Assembly (NCBI GenBank): GCA_963662575.1
Contig: OY759723.1
Coordinates: 4,216,001-4,280,000, forward strand
Length of the DNA stretch: 64,000 nt
Direction: 5' to 3'
Source of the DNA: Bin5 sp963662575
GTDB lineage: Bacteria; Chloroflexota; Anaerolineae; Caldilineales; Caldilineaceae
Part shown: positions 27,062-36,836 of the stretch, in pieces
Numbering within the stretch: position 1 is the first letter of the stretch
Layout: every line of letters starts with the position of its first letter
Translations under genes and position numbers: made by a program
Notes under the pieces: model-generated
What the model saw: only the letters and a program-made list of their open reading frames with translations
What the model was told of the DNA's origin: nothing
The model's database searches: none

Positions 27062-27871
27062 ATGGACCCACAGTTGCGAGATGCCTTGTTGAAACTGAAC
27101 AGGCAATTCTATGCGCGAGTAGCACCGCACTTCGACGCGACCCGCCAAGGGTGGACGCCCGGACTCTGCGCCATTTTACCGTATTTCAGGGTAGGAGGGA
27201 AGGATGGGCCGACCGTATTGGATGTGGGTTGCGGCAACGGCCGCTTTGCCAGGCTGCTGGCAGAGAAGGGCATAAGCGCTTCATATACGGGCATTGATGT
27301 AGACAAAGCGCTGCTCCAAATTGCCGGCAAATCTACGAAAAACCTTGCGGGCGTAAAATGTCAGTTCATCAGGGCCGATCTGGCAGACCCGGGCTGGACC
27401 ACTGCCCTCGAATCCGAAAGAGTTTATGAGAGGGAAGACACCATTACGCAAGAGAGAAGGGATGGCACGCCTTCTTTTGACATAGTACTTTGCACGGCAA
27501 CGGTGCAACATCTGCCAGGTTATGCTCTGCGGCTTCGTCTGTTTCAAGATCTGCAGCGGCTTACCGCCGGCTACGTCATTCTTTCCTTATGGCAGTTTTT
27601 GAGCAGCACGAGGTTTCGTTCCAAGCTGATCGACCCAATAGAGGTTGGTATGAATGCGTCAGAATTTGAGCCAGGTGACGGTCTCCTTCCCTGGCGTCAA
27701 GGCGTAGAGGCGACTCGTTACGTTCACCAAGTCGATGAGGCTGAGTTGGGACGGTTGGCCGCCGACGCCGGCATGTCGATACTGCACTCGTTTCGCGCCG
27801 ACGGTAAAGAGGGTGACCTGAATCTGTATGCTGTTCTGGGCCTTGCTGCTGCGAAAAGGGCCGATCATTGA
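27062..27871 (+). CDS. Trm9/ALKBH8-like SAM-dependent methyltransferase
   Basis: 269 residues, class I methyltransferase with SAM motif VLDVGCGNG (residues 52-60). Features beyond the generic fold match yeast Trm9 and the ALKBH8 methyltransferase domain: an N-terminal FYARVAPHFDATR segment (compare Trm9 IAPHFSQTR), a histidine motif VQHLPG in place of VVHHW, a W-containing VILSLWQF strand, GLLPW (compare VFVPW) and a terminal RYVH...EL...AG block. Those enzymes methylate cm5U34 to mcm5U34. The divergent elp3 makes cm5U. The start could be the ATG at 26996 instead; neither has a strong ribosome binding site. Confidence 0.75.
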   Translation: MDPQLRDALLKLNRQFYARVAPHFDATRQGWTPGLCAILPYFRVGGKDGPTVLDVGCGNGRFARLLAEKGISASYTGIDVDKALLQIAGKSTKNLAGVKCQFIRADLADPGWTTALESERVYEREDTITQERRDGTPSFDIVLCTATVQHLPGYALRLRLFQDLQRLTAGYVILSLWQFLSSTRFRSKLIDPIEVGMNASEFEPGDGLLPWRQGVEATRYVHQVDEAELGRLAADAGMSILHSFRADGKEGDLNLYAVLGLAAAKRADH

Positions 27872-27933
27872 TGGAAACAAGAATTTAGCTCTCTGGGGAA
27901 AGGCTGCTTGCCCCCTACCATAGAGATGGCGAC

Positions 27934-29145
27934 ATGCAACCCGATAAACGAACGCAACACATTTTCGATGGATTTGATGCCCATTTTGAGGGCAAGCCGA
28001 CCCATCTGGCCATCGCGCCGGGACGAGTCAATCTGATCGGTGAACATACCGACTACAATGATGGGTTTGTGCTGCCGGTGGCGCTGGACCGGGACGTACG
28101 GGTGCTGTTTCGTCCGCGCGCCGACGGACGAGTACGGCTCTACGCGCTCGAGTTTGATTCGTGGGCGGATTTCAGGATTGGATCTTCAGAGAAGGACAGC
28201 GGCCAACTGTGGCCCAACTATGTAAAGGGAGTGGGTCTGGCGCTGGCCGAACTTGGCGTTGAGCTGAACGGATTCGAGGGAATCGTCAGCGGCAATGTTC
28301 CCAGAGGCAGCGGCCTGAGCAGTTCGGCGGCATTGGAGATCTCCGCGGCCAAGGCGTTTCTTGCATCCGCCAATCAAATCCATGCGCTGACTGGTCCGCA
28401 GATTGCCAGGGCGGCACAAAAGGCCGAGAACGAATTTGTGGGCGTCAACTGCGGCATAATGGACCAGTTCATCAGCGCCTTGGGCGAAGACGGACACGCC
28501 CTGCTAATCGACTGCCGCAGCCTTGACTATCAGCGCGTGCCGTTTCCTGATGGCGTGTCACTGGTGATTGGCAATACAAAGGCTAGCCGTTCTTTGGCCG
28601 GAAGCGCCTACAATGAGCGCCGGGGGCAGTGCGAGGATGGCGTGCGCCGTTTGCGGACGGTCTTTCCCGCCATCGCCGCGTTGCGGGATGTAAGCCTTAG
28701 CCAGTTGGAGGCCCACAGAAGCCTGCTGACGGATACAGTTTACAGGCGCTGTCTCCATGTCATCAGTGAGAACGACCGTGTCCAGACTGCAGTGGAGGCA
28801 CTTCAACAGGGTGACTTCAAAAGGGTCGGCCAGTTGATGGACGACAGCCATGCCAGCCTCAAAGACGATTACGAAGTCAGCAGCGTGGCTCTGGACAGAA
28901 TGGTCGAGGCTATGCGCAGTCATCCCGGTTGCCTGGGCGCACGCCTTACCGGGGCGGGTTTCGGCGGCTGCGCGGTGGCGTTGGTGCAAGCCGGCACTGA
29001 GAAGGAGGTACGTGGAGCCGTACGCGAGCGGTATGCAAAGGCGATGAATGTATGGCCCGAGGTATACATCAGTGCGCCGAGTTCCGGCGCGCGAGTCCTA
29101 CCTCTGTTTTCGGGAGAAGGCGATGACCGAAAAATACAGCGGTGA
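27934..29145 (+). CDS. galK: Galactokinase
   Basis: 403 residues with the GHMP kinase motifs: the galactokinase signature GRVNLIGEHTDYNDG near residues 30-44, the ATP loop RGSGLSSSAA near 126-135 and the C-terminal TGAGFGGCAVAL. It phosphorylates galactose at C1 for the Leloir pathway in the cytoplasm. No galT/galE is adjacent in the window. The next gene starts inside its 3' end, so the two are likely co-transcribed. Confidence 0.93.
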   Translation: MQPDKRTQHIFDGFDAHFEGKPTHLAIAPGRVNLIGEHTDYNDGFVLPVALDRDVRVLFRPRADGRVRLYALEFDSWADFRIGSSEKDSGQLWPNYVKGVGLALAELGVELNGFEGIVSGNVPRGSGLSSSAALEISAAKAFLASANQIHALTGPQIARAAQKAENEFVGVNCGIMDQFISALGEDGHALLIDCRSLDYQRVPFPDGVSLVIGNTKASRSLAGSAYNERRGQCEDGVRRLRTVFPAIAALRDVSLSQLEAHRSLLTDTVYRRCLHVISENDRVQTAVEALQQGDFKRVGQLMDDSHASLKDDYEVSSVALDRMVEAMRSHPGCLGARLTGAGFGGCAVALVQAGTEKEVRGAVRERYAKAMNVWPEVYISAPSSGARVLPLFSGEGDDRKIQR

Positions 29146-29644
29146 ACGCAGCCGCCCCAACCTGGGTGCATCTGGCCCGCTGGAATACGACAGTGCAATG
29201 CTTTCCTGGGATTTCGTCGATAGTCGAATTCGTGAGGCGGCGAACTATTGGCTCGCCAGCGCCGGGAATGACGGGAGGCCCCACGCAGTACCCGTCTGGG
29301 GCTCGTGGCTGGACGATGTATTCTACTTTGTGGGCGTGGGTCGGAAAATACGCAACTTGCGCGCAAATCCACAGGCCGTCGTTCACCTGGAAAGCGGTAC
29401 CGAGGTGGTCCTTATCGAAGGTCGTTTCGAAGAAATAACCCAACCCAGTCGCGAGCTACTGCAACAGGTGGACGAGGAATTCAGCCGCAAATATGGGAGC
29501 TATCGGCCCAGCGAACACCTCAAAGACCAGAGCAAATCCAGTTTTCCACCAGAAGGCCTTTTTGCTGTCCACCCGCACCTGGTCATCGCCTGGAGCGGCT
29601 TAGCAGGTGACGCCACCCGCTGGCACATTCGGCCAAGAAAGTGA
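29123..29644 (+). CDS. PPOX/FMN-binding split-barrel family protein
   Basis: 173 residues of the pyridoxamine 5'-phosphate oxidase-like (split barrel) superfamily: YWLASAGNDGRPHAVPVWG, then YFVGVGRKIRNLRANPQAVVHLE, a typical flavin/F420 binding pattern, ending in TRWHI. Such proteins reduce or bind flavin, F420 or heme; which one is unclear. GGGAGAAGG lies just before the ATG at 29123, which overlaps the galK end by 23 bases. Confidence 0.78.
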   Translation: MTEKYSGERSRPNLGASGPLEYDSAMLSWDFVDSRIREAANYWLASAGNDGRPHAVPVWGSWLDDVFYFVGVGRKIRNLRANPQAVVHLESGTEVVLIEGRFEEITQPSRELLQQVDEEFSRKYGSYRPSEHLKDQSKSSFPPEGLFAVHPHLVIAWSGLAGDATRWHIRPRK

Positions 29645-29731
29645 CGACTATGTCTCTCTTGCGCCATTGCCGCCGCCCGATCGGGTAAGATAGGGTCGTC
29701 TTTAGCCATCAACTGCCGAAGGAAAGTAGGA

Positions 29732-30937
29732 ATGCCAACGCTTACAGACTATAGCCAGTTCGAAGGAATCCATTGGGAGACCGGCACTGTCCGCAACTAC
29801 TACGACTATTGCGGTGTGAAGGCGCCTCATACGGGCAAACCCTATACCGAAGCACTGCTGATGGGTATCAGCGGCGGCGCGGTTATGGGCTATTTTGTCT
29901 TTGCATATCAGGGAATCGACCCGCACGCGCGAATTCTTACTCGCAACACCTTTGACCCGATGGAAACGATGTTACAGCGTCTCGGCGCGGTACAGGGGTT
30001 GCGCCAGACGGCCAGCGCAGATAGAGCCGTCGGCAACCTTGTCGACACTCTGGAAAACGGCACGCCGGCTATTACCTGGGTTGACGCGCTCAGCCTCCCC
30101 TACGACCCGCAACCGTACGAGTTTGAATTTCCGCACATGATGCCAGTGGTAGTCTACGGGTTTGACCAAGAGGCCGACCAGGTCTTGATTGCAGACCGCG
30201 CCTGTGTGCCGCTGCATGCCTCCACCGGTCAGCTGGCGGCGGCGCGTGCGAAGGTGAAAAAGCTGAGACAAAGAGTTATGACACTGGAAATGCCGGATGC
30301 TGACAAGCTACAGGAGGCAGTTCAGTCCGGTATCCGGGACAGCATACAGCTGTATACGGATAAGCCGCCGAAGGGCGCCCGCCACAATTTCGGCTTTGCG
30401 GCTTATCAGCGCTGGGCCGATGCGTTGCGAAAGCCGAAGATGCGGGGCGGCTGGGAAAAGGAGTTTCCGCGCGGCCGCAAGATGTACGCAGGCTTGGAGT
30501 CAGTCTTCAGCGATACACACACATTTGGAAAGAAAGGCTTCGCGGAGAGAGACGTGTTCGCCACTTTTCTCGATGAGGCCGCGGCTATCCTGGGGCAGCC
30601 AGGTTTACGAGAAGCGGCCGACCACTTCAGAGAAAGCGCCGTAGCCTGGCAGGATCTTGGCCTGCTACTATTGCCCGATAGCATTCCCGTTTGGGCCGAG
30701 GCACGCAGGCTGATGTTGGCAAACCAAAGGCTATTCCTGGAGCAAGGCGGCGCTGCCTACGACGAGGGGCGCGCTAACGCTGAACGTCTTATCGAGATTC
30801 GACGCCTGATGGAGACGGACTTTCCGCTTTCGGATGAAGAAGTGGTTTCTTTCCGAGAAGAGATTGCAGCCCAGGTGCTGAAGATTAGCGCCATTGAAGA
30901 GCCCGCAATTGAGGCGATGAAGGAGGCGATGGCGTGA
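29732..30937 (+). CDS. BtrH N-terminal domain / DUF4872 protein
   Basis: 401 residues. The first half resembles the BtrH N-terminal domain (cysteine-protease-like fold): YYDYCGVKAPHTGKPYTEALLMGISGG has a candidate Cys27, and DHMMPVVVYGFDQEADQVLIAD-like strands carry the second region with a His at FPHMMPVVVYG. The second half is helical and matches the DUF4872 arrangement. BtrH in butirosin synthesis is an acyltransferase; other members are uncharacterised, and no antibiotic pathway is nearby, so substrate is unknown. AAGGAAAG ribosome binding site before the ATG. Confidence 0.7.
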   Translation: MPTLTDYSQFEGIHWETGTVRNYYDYCGVKAPHTGKPYTEALLMGISGGAVMGYFVFAYQGIDPHARILTRNTFDPMETMLQRLGAVQGLRQTASADRAVGNLVDTLENGTPAITWVDALSLPYDPQPYEFEFPHMMPVVVYGFDQEADQVLIADRACVPLHASTGQLAAARAKVKKLRQRVMTLEMPDADKLQEAVQSGIRDSIQLYTDKPPKGARHNFGFAAYQRWADALRKPKMRGGWEKEFPRGRKMYAGLESVFSDTHTFGKKGFAERDVFATFLDEAAAILGQPGLREAADHFRESAVAWQDLGLLLLPDSIPVWAEARRLMLANQRLFLEQGGAAYDEGRANAERLIEIRRLMETDFPLSDEEVVSFREEIAAQVLKISAIEEPAIEAMKEAMA

Positions 30938-30964
30938 CCCTTGGGATGACTGCGTATGGGTCAC

Positions 30965-32248
30965 TCAGGGGACAGCGGCGCGCTCCTGGCTGCCGTCGAC
31001 TTGGCGCAAGCCAGGGAGAGTGATGGCGACGCCTGCCACCAGGAAGGCAGCCAGAGCAACCTCGCCGCCGACAGCCAGCGGCGCGCCGAATGCATCGGCA
31101 AGCAGACCGGTTTGAAGCCGCCCGAATGGCCCGGCGCCGATGGCCACGGCGATTGCACCCATGGCCTGGCCCCTTCTTTCGTCAGCGGCGGCAAGCAACA
31201 CAATCGAACTCTGCATGATGCCAAAGCAGGCGTGCCCGACCCCAACCACCAGCAGAAGCGCCCAAGACAGGGCGAAGACGGAACTTGTAGAAAAGAAAAG
31301 CAGCGCAATACAGTGCAGGAGGGTGCCGGCAATGAATATCCATCCTGCGCTGGCAAAGCGCCTGGCCAAGTAAACCAGAAACAGGCCTGCAACATTGCCG
31401 ATACCGACAGCGGCGCCGAGATAGCCTAACCCGACCGGTCCCAGTTGGAGCACATCGCGGGCAAATACGGGAAGGAAATTCATATAGGGGAAGGCCAGCA
31501 TATTCATGATCATAGTGATCAGAGTCACTGCCAGTATTGATTGATTCTGACGCACGTAGCGAACGCTGTCGCGAATCTGGGCGAGAGGAGAGGCACTGGA
31601 AGGTGAGGATGTTTGGGGTATCGGCTGCCGGGAGAGCGCGCGCAGGAGTAGTAGCGAACTGGCTGACAGCACGCTCAGGGTCAGGAAACAGCCCAAGACG
31701 TTGAATGTATCGAGCACGATTCCGGCAAGCAGAGGGCCCAGGGCGCGGGCGACGCTCATGCCCAGATTCTCCAGCATCAGAGCGTCCACTACGCGCGGGC
31801 GGCCGACGAGATCGGGTATCAGCGCGCGGCGGGTGGGCCAGTCCAAGGCCCAGGCGCAACCGAGCGTGAGCGCGATCACAACAAGATGCCAGAGAGTAAG
31901 CAGGCCCGCTGCCAGCAGCAGCGCTACGGTGGCATACATGCAGAACGTAAGCGTTTGCGCGGCAATGATGAGAGGTCGGCGACCAATTCGATCGGACAGA
32001 AGGCCGCCAAAGCCACCTACGAGCAGTGAGGGAATGGAACGGCAGAAGCCAACAAGGCCGACCATGCCGGCGGAGTCGGTCAACTCCAGCACGAGCCAGC
32101 CCAGCACGATCATCTCCATATAGTGGGCCAGCCACCATAGCGTGCTGGAACCGAGGAGAAGGCGGTAGTCGGTATTCGCCAGGGTTGCGCGGACGCCGGA
32201 TGTCGGATTGAACAGGCGATTATATCGCTTGTAAAGATCAGTCCACAT
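30965..32248 (-). CDS. Major facilitator superfamily transporter
   Basis: 427 residues with about 12 hydrophobic helices and the MFS loop motif GGLLSDRIGRRP between helices 2 and 3. The overall pattern (LLGSSTLWWLAHYMEMIVLGWLV at the start) resembles the MFS_3/EntS-like exporters of small molecules. Its start overlaps the stop of the S9 peptidase gene by 11 bases, so both are probably translated from one mRNA; the cargo might be a peptide or its product, which is inference only. Confidence 0.88.
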   Translation of the reverse strand: MWTDLYKRYNRLFNPTSGVRATLANTDYRLLLGSSTLWWLAHYMEMIVLGWLVLELTDSAGMVGLVGFCRSIPSLLVGGFGGLLSDRIGRRPLIIAAQTLTFCMYATVALLLAAGLLTLWHLVVIALTLGCAWALDWPTRRALIPDLVGRPRVVDALMLENLGMSVARALGPLLAGIVLDTFNVLGCFLTLSVLSASSLLLLRALSRQPIPQTSSPSSASPLAQIRDSVRYVRQNQSILAVTLITMIMNMLAFPYMNFLPVFARDVLQLGPVGLGYLGAAVGIGNVAGLFLVYLARRFASAGWIFIAGTLLHCIALLFFSTSSVFALSWALLLVVGVGHACFGIMQSSIVLLAAADERRGQAMGAIAVAIGAGPFGRLQTGLLADAFGAPLAVGGEVALAAFLVAGVAITLPGLRQVDGSQERAAVP

Positions 32249-34121
32249 CTGGCTTTGTCAGCCCCAATACACGGTAGGCGAATTTCAGATGGGTTTCCTG
32301 AATGCGCTCAGCAGTGGCGGCAGTTCCAAAACCGTGGCCAGAGTCGAGCCAGACTAAAGTGAAGTCCTTGTTCAACTCCGCCATTTTGCTGGAGAAGCGC
32401 TCCATTTGGCGGGGGGTGGCGCGGCTGTCATGTCGTCCCTGAAAAATCAATAAGGGGGCCTGAATAGCTTCGGCATGCGACAGAGGAGAACGGTCCCGGT
32501 AGAGTTCCGGCTTTTCATGGGGGGTACCGCCAAAGATCATGTGTGCCCAGCCCTTCATTGCGGCGGACGAGTCCTCGTAATTCAGAGTCCAATCAACAAT
32601 TGCCACTGGCGCTACGCCGCCGGCCCAGTGTCCGGGTGCTTGCGATAGCGCCCATACTGTAAGAAATCCGCCGTAGGAACCTCCCTCCAGTAAGATCCGG
32701 TCCGGGTGGGCGATCCCTTGCTCGATCAGCCAGCGGCGGCCCGCCAGCATGTCCTCCAATTCCCAGTGGCCAACATCGCCGTTGATCTTTTCCTGGAAGT
32801 CGCGACCGAAGCCCGTAGAGCCGCGGTAGTTCACGGTTAGAAAGGCAAATCCGTGGTCAAGCCAACTCTGACTGGATGCGTCAAAGTTGTTGGAGACCGC
32901 GCCACTCGGCCCGCCATGGACGTGCAGTATCGTAGGGAATGGTCCGTCTGAGTTGTCCGAACCTGATGGCAGACCCAACCAGGCCTGAACGGATACGCCA
33001 TCGGAACTTGGGAAGGTGACTGAGCTCCACGGCCGGCCAGGCGGGCAGTCGGCGGCAGGCAGTACGGGCGAGGGCGGATCGCTAACGGAGAGCGAGAGCA
33101 ACCTGGGCGGATGGGCTGCGTCGCTCCATTGGGCCCAGACTGTTTCGTCCGGCGCGAAAAAGGAAGCGGCCGTTCCTGTATGGAAAGGCCCGCTGCGGCC
33201 GCGGAATGTCCCTGGCGAATGTTTTATCGGGAGAAGATCGTTCTCACTGATATCGTAGATGAATAGGCCTTCGTGATCATCGGTTTTTGTCTGGAGCAGG
33301 ACCTTGCTGCCGTCGGGCGACCAGTCCAGGGGCAGCGCAGATCCTTCTCCTGAAGGTATGGAAAGGTCGATACGTTCACTCGTGCGCGGGTTCCATAGCA
33401 CTGGCTGATGCGCGCCGCTTGCTGTTGTGGTGGCGAGCAGACGGTCATCGCCCGCCAGTGGGGAGAACTGAATCGGTTCGACGCTGTGGTCGATCCCGTC
33501 CCATAGCTCGGCAACCTGCTCAGCGGAGGCCGTATCGAAGACAAGGATAGTATAGCGGCGGCTGTGGGGCGCGCGCAGCGTTGACTTGACGGCCAGAAGG
33601 CTGCCATCATGTGACAGATGGCAGGCCCAGGTCTCCTGCCGGTCAGAATAGATCAGACGCGGGGGCAAAGAGGAACCGTCTGGGAGCAGTTCGAGGCAGT
33701 AGAACCAGTAGCGGTTCTCGTAAACTGCGTCGAATGCCAGGCAAGTGCCGTCGCGGCTAATATCAAAGCCGCGCAGGGTAAAGTGGGGCAGATCGGGAGT
33801 GAGATCGACGGGAGGCCCGCCTGCATAGGGAATGCGTACGATGTGGCCTAATTCACTGCCTTTTTCGTCCTGCAGGAAGAAGAGAAATTCGCCTGCGGGT
33901 CCCAGCCACGCGTACGGCGGCGTTTCGTCCGGTTGTGTCAATGTTCGCAGGTCGCCAGTTGGAATGTCCCAGGCGTAAATGCGGCGTTCCGGGCCATCAT
34001 AGCTGGCATGGACAATCCCCCGCGATGCGTTGTTGGGCGCGACGTAAACGCTGCTGAGAGAATTGCAGCGGAAGCGCAGTCTCCACGGGGCGCTGTCCTC
34101 AAGTTGCAGTGGGGAAATCAT
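32238..34121 (-). CDS. S9 family prolyl oligopeptidase-type peptidase
   Basis: About 627 residues: an N-terminal beta-propeller with TolB-like repeats (ISRDGTCLAFD, SPDGSKVLLQT) and a C-terminal alpha/beta-hydrolase domain with nucleophile GGSYGGF, acid in GRHDSRATP and His in DSGHGFG. No signal peptide, so a cytoplasmic peptide hydrolase of the acylaminoacyl/dipeptidyl peptidase type. I prefer the ATG at 34121 (MISPLQLEDS); the frame continues to 34292 but the added residues look unstructured and Arg/Cys-rich. Confidence 0.88.
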   Translation of the reverse strand: MISPLQLEDSAPWRLRFRCNSLSSVYVAPNNASRGIVHASYDGPERRIYAWDIPTGDLRTLTQPDETPPYAWLGPAGEFLFFLQDEKGSELGHIVRIPYAGGPPVDLTPDLPHFTLRGFDISRDGTCLAFDAVYENRYWFYCLELLPDGSSLPPRLIYSDRQETWACHLSHDGSLLAVKSTLRAPHSRRYTILVFDTASAEQVAELWDGIDHSVEPIQFSPLAGDDRLLATTTASGAHQPVLWNPRTSERIDLSIPSGEGSALPLDWSPDGSKVLLQTKTDDHEGLFIYDISENDLLPIKHSPGTFRGRSGPFHTGTAASFFAPDETVWAQWSDAAHPPRLLSLSVSDPPSPVLPAADCPPGRPWSSVTFPSSDGVSVQAWLGLPSGSDNSDGPFPTILHVHGGPSGAVSNNFDASSQSWLDHGFAFLTVNYRGSTGFGRDFQEKINGDVGHWELEDMLAGRRWLIEQGIAHPDRILLEGGSYGGFLTVWALSQAPGHWAGGVAPVAIVDWTLNYEDSSAAMKGWAHMIFGGTPHEKPELYRDRSPLSHAEAIQAPLLIFQGRHDSRATPRQMERFSSKMAELNKDFTLVWLDSGHGFGTAATAERIQETHLKFAYRVLGLTKPDVD

Positions 34122-34359
34122 GGAAATTCTCGTTGTTCGGAGAGTGTGGTCCTGCCCTGCATCCCTTCGCAGCCAGAGTCGCCTTTGGCCTACTTTCGGC
34201 GACATAGGTTCGGCGAGTTTGGCGCGGCAACATTGGAGCGCGGGATACTTATCGGGAGCTTGCAGACCGGGCTGGTGGGAAGAATTGTACATGGGCTTGC
34301 ACTCCTGTGCAACGAAACTTTTCTGCCGGGCCGCTTAACTTGGCAGTAGGTGGCAGTTG

Positions 34360-36222
34360 ATGGCTGGTTCGACAGATGCCATAATGGATCGGATGAACGG
34401 AAAGAGCAGAGTTCGAGCGCTAACTAGCATACTTTGGGAACCCGGTGAATTGCTTTATGTACTGGTGATCGCAGTGGTTGCCGGCATGCTCCGATTTTAC
34501 AGGATCGACGAAAAGAGTATCTGGTTGGATGAGGCGTTCAGCCTTTGGATCGCCCGCCACAGCCTGTGGGAAGGCTGGCGTTGGCTAATTGAAGTGGACC
34601 AGCATCCCCCCTTTTACTACAGCCTATTGCACTCTTGGATCTGGTTGTTCGGGCCGCTGGAAGGAGCGGTGCGGACGCTCTCTGCGCTGGCATCTACGCT
34701 GACCGTGCCAGTGTTCTACGCCGGGTGCCGCCGCCTGCTCGACCGCCAGACGGCATCTATTGCGGTGGGAATTCTGGCCGTGTCGCCCTTTCACGTGCAA
34801 TTCGGCCAGGAAACGCGCATGTACGCGCTGCTTACGCTCGAAGTGGCGTTTGTCATCTACTTCCTGGCGCGCCTGGTAACGAGCCGAGTCCCGAAGGGCC
34901 GCGATTGGGTAGGTCTCGCGGTAGCCCAGGCTCTGGTAATGTTGACCCACAATACGGCTGCGGTCTATTTACCGGTGGCGCTGAACGCCGCGGCCGGACT
35001 GATCTTTCTGCTCTTTCCTTCAGGGATAGGAAGGGATGCAGGCGACGGGCAGGAAAAGGCAGAGCGAGCGGAAGCCGACAGTGGGAATGGCTCCCAGAAA
35101 GATTCTTGCAAAATTCCGACGCCGCCGCAACGAGAAGTTTCAGGCACGGCAGCGAGGAAAGCCGAAACTGATGCTTTCTGGCTAAACTGGCTCAGGTTTC
35201 AAGGGCTGGCTGTCCTGTTGTGGCTACCCTGGGCCGTGCCGTTCGTCATCCAGGTAATCGACGTGGGCTCGGGGTTCTGGTTGCCCCCGCCGTGGCCCAA
35301 CCTGGTGCTGGATACGTTTCGAAACTTTCACTTCGCTTTTCTGCCGACGGATCTTCCCTGGCGCCCTGCGGGAATGTGGGGCTATTCTTTTCTGGCCTTC
35401 ATCGGTCTGGCCGGCTTGGTTGCGGGGGGAAGCTCGGTGGCAAGAGAGATGGGGTGGCTACGACCGGGCGGCAGAGGACAGCGATCGGAAACCACCACGA
35501 GTTCTGTACCGTACGCAGACAGCGACAGGGCTGCGATTCTAATCTTCTCCCTGTTTGCGATTCCCCACATTGTGGCATTCGTAGTGAGTCTTCGCAGCCC
35601 GATCTATGCGGAGCGCCCCCTGATATGGACAACGCTGCCATACTTTATACTGGTTGCGGCTGGCATCCGCGTTCTTGGCGGCCCGTTGAAGCAGGGTTTA
35701 AGGCAGGTTTTCGAACTTCGCCGCGGGGTCAGTATTGCGGGGCTGGTGTCTTTCGTGCGTGTAGGCGCGCAGGTCGCTATCCTGGCGGCCATTCTTGTTC
35801 TGAGCGGACTTTCCTTGAACGGATACTATTTCTGGTTTCAGAAGGAGGGGTGGGACAAAGCTGCTTCGTATGTTGCAGGTGAGGTGGAGCCGGCTGACAT
35901 GATCGTATTCAACGCCACCTGGGTTCAGATTCCCTTTGAATACTATTACGAGCGATACGAGCTCGACACGGTATTAAAGGGGTTGCCTGTCGACCTCTTT
36001 GACCGGGGGGAATTGGAGCCGAGGATGGAGGAGGGCGACGTTGCCCGGATCCGGGAGATGCTTGCCGGGCGCGAGCAGGTCTGGCTGGTTTACTCCCACA
36101 ACTGGTACTCCGACCCGGAAGGAATCATTCCGCGCGAGTTGGGCAAGATTTTTGGAGAGTCCGAGCAGGCGGAGTTCCCAGGGATCCAGGTTATCCGCTA
36201 TGCGGGAAGAAGGGATCAATGA
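34360..36222 (+). CDS. GT-C fold glycosyltransferase (PMT_2/ArnT-like)
   Basis: 620 residues, multi-spanning (about 10-12 TM helices). The first periplasmic loop holds DEKSIWLDEAFS with the acidic pair usual for polyprenyl-phosphate-sugar dependent GT-C enzymes, followed by HPPFYYSLLHSW and FGQETRMYALL. A 60-residue polar cytoplasmic loop (SGIGRDAGDGQEKAERAEAD region) interrupts the helices. A C-terminal soluble domain has YEVAGEVEPADMIVF-like features. It should move a sugar from a lipid carrier to an acceptor outside the membrane; acceptor unknown. Confidence 0.83.
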   Translation: MAGSTDAIMDRMNGKSRVRALTSILWEPGELLYVLVIAVVAGMLRFYRIDEKSIWLDEAFSLWIARHSLWEGWRWLIEVDQHPPFYYSLLHSWIWLFGPLEGAVRTLSALASTLTVPVFYAGCRRLLDRQTASIAVGILAVSPFHVQFGQETRMYALLTLEVAFVIYFLARLVTSRVPKGRDWVGLAVAQALVMLTHNTAAVYLPVALNAAAGLIFLLFPSGIGRDAGDGQEKAERAEADSGNGSQKDSCKIPTPPQREVSGTAARKAETDAFWLNWLRFQGLAVLLWLPWAVPFVIQVIDVGSGFWLPPPWPNLVLDTFRNFHFAFLPTDLPWRPAGMWGYSFLAFIGLAGLVAGGSSVAREMGWLRPGGRGQRSETTTSSVPYADSDRAAILIFSLFAIPHIVAFVVSLRSPIYAERPLIWTTLPYFILVAAGIRVLGGPLKQGLRQVFELRRGVSIAGLVSFVRVGAQVAILAAILVLSGLSLNGYYFWFQKEGWDKAASYVAGEVEPADMIVFNATWVQIPFEYYYERYELDTVLKGLPVDLFDRGELEPRMEEGDVARIREMLAGREQVWLVYSHNWYSDPEGIIPRELGKIFGESEQAEFPGIQVIRYAGRRDQ

Positions 36223-36423
36223 ATTTGGCAATGAGTAGATAGGGGCTAGTATTGCCTCAAAGATCGAAATTGGCAAGAATGGATTGCCTTCCTGTGGAGA
36301 TAGAACGGCTAAGTTGTGCTACATTTTCTTGGGGTTTATCAACTCTTGTACATAGAGGATGAGTTGCAATCAGAGCCGAGTTAGTTTTCTCAACTTGCTC
36401 TGCTAGACTGAAACATCGACGGT

Positions 36424-36723
36424 TTACTTTCTTCTCTGTTCCTCCTCTTCATCATCTCTTGCTTTCATAATTACTAAGAAAATGATTCCCCCCACAGTCA
36501 GTATTCCAATTAATCCAAATGCAAAACCAGCTTCTTTCCAAATGTAAGAGGAAACAACCACAGGAGCCACAATTAAGACCATTAGCCAAATTGTAATCAA
36601 AACATATCGCCTGACCTTGCTAGGCCCATAAGGATTGAACTCAAAAAGCGTTCCGACAATTAAGCCACCTAGCACACTGCAAAGCACGCAGATCATAATG
36701 TCAATGAAGATATTGTCGGTCAT
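36424..36723 (-). CDS. Small three-helix membrane protein
   Basis: 99 residues with three hydrophobic segments (about 5-27, 40-62, 66-86) and a charged tail KARDDEEEEQRRK. No family recognised. Base composition is clearly more AT-rich than the neighbouring metabolic genes, marking the left part of an accessory island. Ribosome binding site weak. Confidence 0.5.
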   Translation of the reverse strand: MTDNIFIDIMICVLCSVLGGLIVGTLFEFNPYGPSKVRRYVLITIWLMVLIVAPVVVSSYIWKEAGFAFGLIGILTVGGIIFLVIMKARDDEEEEQRRK

Positions 36724-36836
36724 CGAGGGAAATTACCTTTAGATTGAGCACGAGAGAAATTATGGGAACTATAGCGCTGGTGCAACAACGGGTATTTAGG
36801 GGGACAAAGAGCATGAAATTACTCTGGTCGGGGGGG

